Below, in pieces: positions 11,276-21,800 of a stretch of 64,000 nt of DNA. The notes under the pieces are model-generated. The model did not search any database and had not been told where the DNA came from. It saw nothing but the letters and a program-made list of their open reading frames with translations. The stretch lies in NCBI GenBank assembly GCA_959347315.1, contig OY365810.1, forward strand, positions 4,137,467-4,201,466, written 5' to 3'. A program made the position numbers and the translations under genes. The first letter of the stretch is position 1. The number at the start of each line of letters is the position of its first letter. The stretch comes from Bimastos eiseni. Its lineage: Eukaryota; Annelida; Clitellata; Crassiclitellata; Lumbricidae.

Positions 11276-14200
11276 ACACACACACACACGCTGTATTACT
11301 TCGCCTGCTATTACGACGAACGTGTAGCGAATCTCTGTGGCCTGTGTTTCAGCGGGATAAATTGATTCCTGCTTATGTGTTACAGAATGGCTGCCTTACT
11401 TTCAAAACCCCAAAATTGACACCGAGTGTAAAGCAAACAATGAAATAATTATGAGCGCAATAGTCATAATTCGTGTTGCTAAATTTCGGTAACAGTTACT
11501 GTTAGTTATGTGAATATTGTTTATTTGAGTTACATTTTCAATAAATTTACGCATTGTGATGATTGATTTGATGATGTGACGTCACATTCCGTCGATCACA
11601 CTCCCGCTCGTCACACATCGTCACAAATGTTTGACCCTCTCCCCTAAGCACGTTACATAATTTATGGTAAACCCCTTAAGCGTTTGTACCTACAACAGAA
11701 TATGCTTAGTTTTGGATGGGGTTATTCCAAAAAATTTTAATTCAAAAAAGGGTTCCACGACCAGGGCCGTACCTAGGGGTGCAGCAGGGGCCTAGGCCCA
11801 GGGCGCAAAAATGTTAAAAGGGCGCAAATTTCAGGATGCAATAACTTGCAAAATGTTGGGCGTCAAATTGATGCTACGCACAGGGCGCAATTAGCTAGGC
11901 ACAGGGCGCAATTGTAGCTCAGTACGGCCTTGTCCACGACAAAAACAGATTGGGAAACGCTGCTCAATGGCAGCGGTACCCAGTCTTCTTTTTAGCTGTA
12001 CCCCAATCTAAACAAATATTTGTGTGCGTAACCCGAACATAAAAACCTGTCAAAAGCGTTCCTCGGTGATTTATTTAATTAGAGCAGATGATTAGAATTA
12101 GAATATTGGATATAATATTATTAATGAATTTTACTGAATTCATTATAATAAAATTATTATTATTATTGTAAAATGTGCACTTTGCAGGATTACAGTTATC
12201 AACAGTTACATGTATAGTACAACGATAACATGAACAAATATGGCATTTCAAAACCTGCGACTATTATCTGTTTCCGCACGAAACATTTATTAAAATTTTT
12301 TCTTGTGTACCCTTCACAACAGTTGGCGAACCCCTATTGGTACGCGTACCACTAGTTAAAAGCCACTTCTCCATGAAATTCTTGGAATTGGATTTGGCAG
12401 ACAATGACATAGAATCAAACCTATATACATCAATTCACAATATTCGCTCGAGTTCCATTTCAATTCATAATTCAACCCCTTTACCGCGGAAAACATTCTT
12501 ATTTCTCTCCGCACTTGTGTAAAATTATTTTTAGGTATTCTTATATAAAGGTTTTATCGGACGACTTGTATTTGTAAGTGTAGAAAGGCAGTAGACAAGC
12601 ATTGCCCTGAGAAACATAAAGACAATACATGTATATTTGCATTAAAAATTAGACCTTTCGCTGAATTCTATTGTGATTTATGGAAATGGTGTAATATAAG
12701 CCAATTTGCGTCCCATCATCACTTGAAAGCACAAACGAAGAACGGTTTTCGACAACCTTTCCTGTCACCATCATTTTTCTGAATCATTAACGTGACTAGA
12801 ACTACAAGTTAATTTTTATATGTAGCCTAAGTAGACCATAATATGGTATTATACTTATAATCTCATTATATGTGAAGAATATTATTGCAATTTGCGAAGA
12901 TCAAATTTTCTAGAATGGCCACAGATTCAACCTACTGAAAGGAGACCTGACAAACAGAACCGGTGTTTACCATCGAACGAGGTCGAAAATAGGAAAAGAA
13001 AGTTATGCGACATTATAGGTATAATTTTGTCTCATCTTTATCCTAGTATCGAGAATTCTTTATCGCTACTTAAGGTCTGAGAGCGCCAGTTTATCGATGA
13101 CACTGCAAAGTAATGCGATAGTAGAGATAACATGAAGTCATACTTAAGAACCTGTACAATACACGTATTAGTTCCGACTCTATTTTGATGTTGTATATAT
13201 TTAATTTTGTCTAAATGTTAAGAATAATTGTTGTTTGATAATATATACCTTTCCAGAGTACACATATGACCTGCTTCCGTCAGCCCAAGCGAATGAAATA
13301 ATCGAGAACATTACTGAAAATATTGGAGGTAACTTTATGGACTTCTTTGGATTAGATTTGCTCAGACAGCGCAGAGTCAAAGCTAAGAGCCTGTTTGCAC
13401 AATATTAGTTCGAGTTCCATTTTTATAATGTATTTAATTGTTCCTCGTTGAAGGCTAGAAATGCATGTTATTTAATATTACATACAACAATATGAGATGT
13501 TTAAAGATGCATGAAATATGGTCCGTACATCAGCTTACTCGTAGAAAGATAGTTTCTTGATATTAAAGGCATATGTAAGTCCTTGGATTAGATTAGGGCA
13601 GACACAATAAGGCTCCTTTCATTTTAGTCATAACCATCAACCTACTTAGGTTACCGGTTATCTCAGGGTTCGCTGACTGTTGGGAGGCACATCGTGACTG
13701 CGCAACATTGCTCGCTCTGAGAAGGCGTACGTTTTCGAATCCAAATGACACTTGGGCCCCACCACCAATCCGAGCACTACGTCGAAGTGCGATGAGATCT
13801 TTAGTCTCTTCTGCTACAGTCGCCTGTCTCGACTCGGAGGGATCGTCCCTTCTGTCATCACACAACATTACAACTCTATCTACCAAGATACCCGATTTCA
13901 TGCTCACGGTCCCTGGGCTTGGGACAACCGTCCGCAGTGACAGATCAGCAGTCTTTGGCGCCTCCTCAACAGTCTTTATTAACCCTCGGCCTGCATGCCA
14001 TTCCAGTATCAAGAAATTGGCAGTTGGCTCTCATTCCGGAGACTGTTAGATAGTCCGAAGGTTCGATAGTTCGAAGGTTCGATAATAATCCGAAGATTAG
14101 TGTAAGCTCGAGAGCGCCTAGGGTTCGATAGTCCGAAGGTTCGATAATAATCCGAAGATTAGTGTAAGCTCGAGAGCGCCTAGGGTTCGATAGTCCGAAG

Positions 14201-15787
14201 GTTCGATCGTCCAAAGGTTCGATAGTCCGAAAATCTTCGGACTGGTCAATTTTCTCCGGATTATCGAACCTTAAGGTCTATATACCAGTGGCGCCTCTCT
14301 AGCCGCTGTTAATATGCATAAATAATTTCGCCATGCATAAAACTCTTGTGGCGGTAGTTCCGTCACACTATCAGTTAACCTCTTAAAGCTTGTACTTTCA
14401 GTTAACCTCTTAATGCTTGAGTTATATCAAAATAATTCACCACTCTGCTAAATTAAATATGACATGAATAATTATGGTTTTGTCAGAAACCTTTAATGAA
14501 GTAAACCTTTTACTTCGGCTACCCCACAATGTAGATCATTATTCATGTGAAGCAGTAATGACGAGCACCTCAGCTATTAATATTTATGTTTCCGCAAAGA
14601 ACAGGTGTAGAGACTGAAGTACATTTTGTTCACTTTGTGCAAGTTCCACGACTTTAAAGCGAGAATTCGTTTCTATTTAGTCCGAGTCAATGACGTGTCT
14701 ATAGAATGAAATGTCTAATCTACATAGCTTTGCATTTCAGGAGAATTAATCTTGGAAGCATTGGAAAACCTAAAGGTTAAGTATAAAGTACCAGAAGGAT
14801 CAAATAAGAAAGAAGAGCCACGATACATCAGTTATCTAGACAAATTGTGCACGGTATGCGCACAAAGACAACAAAAGCAGAATTTAAAATTACCAAGCGG
14901 TCTTGAAGAAGAGGGATTTCTAGAACAACATCAGTATAAGAGGAGCAAAGAAAAGCAACAGGGATCAATTCATTGTAAGTGTAAATTTACTAACAGAATA
15001 TGAATATATAATTTCTGCGCTGTCACATTCAGAGTTGCCCACTCCTCGGGTGGGGTCGGATTGGATCTGGTCGCGAATATTATTTTATACTTTCGGAGTG
15101 TCTCGTCGGGTAGGGTCAAGATTCTGGTGGGTCGGATCGGGACGGGTTTACAGCCTGGTGTGTTTTCAACACACTATTTTTACGCAGAATCTAATCAGCC
15201 CTGCGCCTATCATAATGATTCGTACAGGATGTAAGTTCCTCAGAGAATTATAGAGAGACGCCTTATACCTGTTTGGCAGAGGTGTAGCAAGGTTTTGAAA
15301 AGTGGGGGTCATGATTTCAAAAATATTGTGCTGAAGCGCAAAAAATTTTGTTTGCCCCGCACTTTTTGAATTTTTCCCCCCCCCCAGAAATTTGAAAAAT
15401 GGGGGGACACAAATTATTTTAACAAAGGTAATCTTAAAAAGCCATTGGATAAACATAAATGAGAACCGATTTGGGGGCACATGGGGGCACTGAGCACTAA
15501 AACAATTTTGAAACTGGGGGAGGGACGGTGCCCCTGCCCCCGCTTGTTACACCCCTGCTGTTTGGTTTGACTACATACCTGGAGTTTGTTTGCATTAGAA
15601 CCAGAATAAAACAGTTTGCCAGTAATATTAAGTGTAGGATCCAGGATGAAGGAATGAGCTCGGCCTGCTAAGGAAAACAGCAAGTGGCCAGCGGAAAGAC
15701 CTGTTGTGGCTAGTTGGCAGAAAAGTGGGGCCGAGACATGGGAATTGGTGGGGTACAGAGACAGGTGACTGAGAGAGACACACACAG

Positions 15788-15835
<48 letters not shown>

Positions 15836-18800
15836 ACAGACAGAGACAGAGACAGAGACAGAGAAAGAAAGAGAGAGAGAATGAGAGATAGACACAGAGA
15901 GAGAGAGCGAGAGAGCGAGAGAGGAATGGAAAAGTATAGTTGACTGACTGACTGACATTTCTTATTGTGTTTGATGATTACGAGATCTCTGCCCGAACGC
16001 AGGTCCATTGACTTAATGCGCCACCCGGATGTGAGATGGATGAGTTATCTTGTTGCCTTCCTCACAGAAAATGATGGGTGAGCAACTTGTCCCAGGTCGA
16101 AACGTGATGCCGTCAGGTGGGTTCCAACCTGCGACCCTTCGGTTGCAAAACACAGAACTACCGTTATGCCACCTTGGCCTACTGTGAGCATTTATCATTA
16201 AAAGAGTGGAGGCATAAGAGCTGGACTCTTAAGTGTCTATTGAAATTTGTTGAATGAAATTATGGAGAAATCAAGTTTAGGCTGAATTAAAGAAGCGAAC
16301 GGTATATTTCTTGATACTTTTAATAAAGACATGTATGAACTTAATATATCAATATTATTATTCTATGTAGCGGTCAGATCAAGCGACCTGTTTCCCACTA
16401 GACAAAAAGGTCCTCGGCCAAGGAAGGAGCCACACATTTTAAGGGGTGGCATAAGTTGAATTAAAAAATATATAAAAAGTAAAGGATAGTGAGCAAGTGG
16501 CTTGAAGCCAATTATGTATTTGATAAGTTTGCTGCTTTAGAATAAAGTCGTAAGGTTTTATAAGAACAATTAAGTGGAGTGTGCACAGCACACAGGTGCA
16601 AGCACTGCAGAGGCATTGGTATTATTTCTTAACCGTTGGTAGGTTAGTCTGTTCAATTCTTGCTGATGTTTTAGGCTGCATACCTGCGTACCTTTCTAGC
16701 CGTCAAGTTCAATTATATGCACATTACGCATGTTGTAGACTTGTAGTTGTAGCTTGTACTCGTAGCCTAAGGACTAAGAAAGAAATGTGTAATCATTGTA
16801 TTAAACTGTTAATAAAATTTAAACCAGTAGGGTTTACACTCACTAAATGAGTGTCCCTTCTCAATTGTTAATAATTGTTATTTATTTCATTTTTAATGGA
16901 AGCTTATAGGTAGGGTTGGTTTCTCTTCCTACTATATCGTCTGCTAAAATTTGAGGATTTCACTCAGCAATTTCATTTTTGGGAAGGGCGGAATACAAAT
17001 CTCGCCCGTGACTTCTTCTCAATTTAGCCTACAGCAATGTCCCGTATTGACGCCCCTAAAATACATGTCATATTACACACCTCTGACATCGGTCCGCTTT
17101 TGTCATTCAATTATCTTTCAAAGCAGTTGATCGTGGGCGACCACACTGCATTGCCACGCTGCTGTTACGATCAGGGCTTCCAGCACCACGCATCGGGCAT
17201 GGCTCACCTCTGAGACTTTGGGCACGGAACGAATTTGCATTACCTCATTTTCATTACTCTATTGACACTTGTTTCTTGATAGGTCCTACCAACGAGTAAC
17301 TGTTTCACTGGCAAAAGTCTGACTAATTCTGGTTTTGTAAGTTAATAAATGTGAGAAATGAGAATTCACGACCGATATATCGCCAATTGTAGCACCGCTC
17401 TTGATAGTATTTAACCAAATTATCAAATAAATTTGATTCTGCATTTTGTAACTGTTTATAGCCCGCACTCAAGGTCATTATCTGAGAAAGAAATTGGAAC
17501 TAGAGCTGAAAATGACAGAACTTATAACCAAAGATCACCAACTGCGAATAGGTAGAAGTTGAAGTTATTAATAATTCAATTATAATGGTCACTTATGACG
17601 ATTTGAAATATATGCGAAAATTCATGACATTTTCTAGAAGTTGCGTGCGCGGGTGGACTAAAATAATACAATGCAATATTTTATTTTCTTAGAAGTATTT
17701 GCTCAGATTGCAAATGCCGAACTTAAGCACCCACGCGTGAATGAGGTTATAACAAACCTAGAAAAACTGTGAAACACGAGGTTACCATAAAACTTATAAA
17801 TAATAAGAATGTTGCCCGTCTCAATAATTGTTTTGTTCGCATTAGGCAGAACTTTCTACTAAAGGCACATAATTGAGAGATCACAGCATTCTGTTCATTT
17901 AACTGATAAAGTAACGATGCATGCAGCAACTATACTGGCCCTGATGATTTGTTGCAGTCGTAAATGTTATAGCGCCACTAAAAACAAAACAAATCAGTGG
18001 CACTCTTGCGCTGGTCCATTATTACATTTATTTATGATATTTTTCTATGAAACGAACTCGCGCGCTGTCACACAGTAAATTGAAAATCGGAATCGCAAAT
18101 TATCAATTGCCAGACGAAGAGCAGTTGAATATGGATATATTATTTACGCCCATTGGGAAAATATTTGTTGTGAAGCAATTCTTGAAAGCATGAGAGAATT
18201 CAGACATCGGAGAAAGATTCTATGTCGGTTTCATCATAAATTTCGCTGACTGAATGGAGGAATACAAGTATGCTTACAGATGAGCTTTAAACAAATCCTA
18301 GATTACTGTGATAATTGTGATTTAATGAGTATTAGCCAGTAATCGCGCGTCCTTTGCACACTTTCTTATGCTCGTTATTTGACTGTTGTCATCGCATATA
18401 CATTATACATCCAGGGCTGCTAACAATACTGGAAATATGCGTGAGATACCAATACCAATATTTCATCAAAAAAGTATTGCCATACCAATACCAATACTTT
18501 TTCTTATTGTGATACCAATACCAATACTTTCACCAATACTTTTCAACGAGCAAATTTCCTCTATATTCACACAAAATATGTGCTAAAGAAAAAGGAGTTT
18601 TGCAATGTTAATTTTACAATAAAGCAGTAAAATTGTAATTATTATTTTCACATATCAAAGATCAGTATAATTTTTACATAAAAAATCAGAATAGCTACAA
18701 TTATTATAAAAATTATTATTTTCAAAATGTGTACTACTCAAGCATGCTACACGATGGCCTATCGGTAATGCGCTTGCTCGCGTAGCATGCGGTTGACTCC

Positions 18801-21800
18801 GTGTAACGACCCTGGGCAAGTTTGCGCACACGTGCCTTTGTCACCAAGCAGTAAGCTGGGAAGTTAACGGAAAGTCCTGCGATATCACTGGCCCCGTGTC
18901 CAGGACTTTGGCATTCGTCCTTGGCCGGCTCAAGAGCCTAGGAAAAGAAGATGAGCACCTCTTCAACGTTCCGTCTGGATTATAGGCTGACTAATACTCA
19001 AGGATGTGCGAAAAGGGGAAAACACTATAATTATATCCGATCGTTTCTCTGTTTATAGATTCCATTCACACCATAGATTGTAGATTGCAACAAGAGACAA
19101 TTTCCTGAGCGTGATGATTTATTGCTCACCATTTCTTAATCGAAAATATTTCAAGTGGAGGAGAAATATTATAATTTATTATTACGGTGAGAAAAAAGTA
19201 TTGGTATCGCGTATCGATGACTGGCTAAAAAACTGTTTCGCCATACACACGCGATACCGACCAAATGAAACTATCGCGATACACGCTGCGATACTGCAAA
19301 AGATCACCGATACTTTATCGCGATATTAACAGCCCTGTGCACATCTTGCTAGAACTTCGCGATTTTCATGCTACCGTGAGCCTGTTCGTAATGATAAAAC
19401 ATGAGCCAGTCATGTGATCGTTGACTTAGCCCAAGTTGAAAGCTCATGGTGGTGAGCAAGTTATCAGCCAGAGGCATATAATTATGCAACAAGAGCAATC
19501 CAGCATTCAAGTTACACTATATTACAGGCACATGAATCTGCTCCGAATTGCGTGAAGAGATCACTAAGTAATATGATACTCAAATCATCGCATTGATTCA
19601 CTGAACAATGGTATGGGTCGTTAATCTATTAACTAGCACTCTTCATATTGTTTCCATAGCCTACACGTTTCTTAAATCAATTTAGCTACTGTGTAGGGCT
19701 CAGGGAGTGGGGTTACCGTACAGACAGGTACCGCATACGGGTTTTAGGCCCAGGGAGAGTGAATCAGGCTTAGTAATTGGAGACAGAGATAGAGCGTGCA
19801 ATAGACACCTTGGGGTCTTCAACCCACGAATCAATCATAGTCACCGATGATGACTGCTATGATGACGAAAATGAAAATTTTTTTAATGGTTAAAATTTTT
19901 TTTTACGTTTGCAAGACTTTCATTTGCGAGAAGCTCGGCGCTTAGCACGTGAACTGGAGGGAATAACGGGTAAGTCCGACAAAGGTAGGCCTATAAATTT
20001 ATTTATTCATTGCTACCATTTATATAGAGCCCTTCAAGAACCTACCTGGGAGCGCTCCCAGACCAGCCGCGGCTGAAGAAAAAGGACTCAAAGGACTCGT
20101 AAAAATCTAACGATTAGGTCACAAGCAAAGAGCGAAGCCCAAGTGGGAGCTCGTTCCATGTTGAAGGGCCCACAACCAAGAAAGCACGGCGCTGCCTAAT
20201 AGCAAGGCGAACCCGTGGAACTATAGATGCTCACCCCTCGTCGCTGACTTCAAGCGCACGCAAAACGTAGGCTGTCTCTGTCTGTCAATAGGTGAGCGTT
20301 TATAGACCATTGACCGTTTTATATAGGGTTCAGTTTATATAAACTTTGATGGTATTTTTGCTCATGATAGGCTGAACACCAACAGAGTCTCATACTCTGA
20401 GTCTAAAACTTCAGAAGGGCTCCAACAATCACGCCCCAATAATATATAGGCGCGTAATTGTTGGAGCCTCTGAACTTTAAGACTTTATATACATAGAACC
20501 TCGAGCATCATTATGACGGCGCGATATTGGTCATCACATTGAACTGGATTTGTATGAATAACGTGTTATATATAACAACTTGAAATGAACGAGACCGATT
20601 TTTCTTCTTCTGCACAGATGATCGACTCATTCCCGAGCATTCGTACATTATCCTTCTAAACTTCCACTGGTTAAGAGAATCGTTGGATCTTAGCACTGGT
20701 CTGCTGACGTTCCTATTCCAGAGAGAGGCACTCAGTTGCCAAGAGTACGATAAAATTCAATCATCCAGTGGTCGGCTGAAGAAGAATGGGGAATTGTTGT
20801 CTATTTTGGCTCAGAATACGTTGGAGGACTTCACAGTGTTCCGGTTTGCGTTGATTGAAACCCATCAATGCTACATCATTAGAAAAATGAAATTTTGTAA
20901 GATTTATGTTTCAGTTTATTAATCGTGATTTTCAAGAAGTTTTATTTTAATAGTGATTTGATCCTTAAACTTCTTCGGCGCCGTATTTGTAGTGCACAAG
21001 GCATAAGTCCAGAAGATAATTAATTAATCATCATTTTTGTAAATGAAGAAGTACATGTCTTCAAAGTTCAAACTAGGAACCATAATAAACTGCAAGACGC
21101 CCCTGTAATGGACACGTTAATACAACGAAAAGCTACTAAAACAAATATTATGACGATCTTAAATTTTTAGATTAAAGCAGTAAACTGTCAGGCCTACATA
21201 AAGATAAGCAAATATTACAACAAAATTATGGTAAAAAGCCCTGATGTTATTGAGCATATTGAAGCATGAGAAGCAAAACTTAATTGTAAAGATATACCAT
21301 TTCAAAGCTAGGCTTATTATTACTTTCGCTTTCAACCGCATCTAGGCCTAAAGTAAACCTCGCACACATTCAATATATTCTTTATATCATCAACTCTTAC
21401 CATTCCTGCATTCTATCCATTTTCTCCAGCAGCACTTTCAAAAAAGCGTTCACTACACATTAGACGTTTTACATTCATTCATCACGAAGATTTATATAGA
21501 AATAGATCACGCGGTCAAACTTGGGATTGTTTTAGTTGTTATCCCTGGTTGATGCATCAGAGCCTCACTTTTTGCTTTTCTCCCCTTGCTTTGACATTTT
21601 GGCATGTAAGTTTATAGTGTACGCAAGTTGCTACAAGTTTTCTTTCTAATTTCCCTTCATTGTGTCTTTTGCTGCAGATGTCTCTGAATATGCAGTGTGT
21701 CCTTACGGTTTGATACAGATTGTGTCGGTTTTGGTGTTCTTTTCATCAATTTTGTTCCTACTTTCTATAACTTTCTTTTATATGATGGCCGAGACGGCCA

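Larger units (their letters stand above)
10791..12913 (+). other. Gene A intron with repeat debris
   Basis: About 10836-11660 looks like one mobile element: TGACGTCA-containing GTCACACRTCGTCACA blocks occur near 10890-10940 and 11575-11630. Its middle part (about 10990-11230) recurs in the opposite orientation at about 54680-54880. A CA/CG microsatellite lies at 11243-11290 and a hAT-like element at 11762-11932. 11941-12913 shows nothing recognisable. Confidence 0.45.
14975..17461 (+). other. Gene A intron with repeats
   Basis: Contents: a GGGTCGGATCGGGACGGGT-rich block near 15040-15150, a hAT-like MITE (15277-15557), a GATA/GA microsatellite (15786-15930) and a minus-strand SINE (16010-16190). 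16200-17461 shows nothing recognisable. Confidence 0.45.
17552..19915 (+). other. Gene A intron with hAT-like element
   Basis: The main content is the hAT-like element at 18412-19337, itself containing a SINE. At 17697-17772 a phase-1 frame after TTTCTTAG (VFAQIANAELKHPRVNEVIT) could be an optional exon, but the aligned place in copy C is not open. The rest shows nothing recognisable. Confidence 0.4.

Noticed and set aside
10897..11289. 130-codon minus-strand frame
   Set aside because: Includes the CA/CG microsatellite and mobile-element sequence that recurs at 54680-54880; no domain recognised.
13593..14012. 139-codon minus-strand frame
   Set aside because: No recognisable domain, an overlapping open frame on the other strand, and a repeat-rich setting; treated as unclassified repeat-like sequence.
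15628..16008. Serine/leucine-rich minus-strand frames
   Set aside because: Translation of the GATA/GA microsatellite.
17697..17772. Optional exon VFAQIANAELKHPRVNE
   Set aside because: Acceptor and phase fit, but there is no good donor, the frame ends in TGA and the aligned site in gene C is closed.
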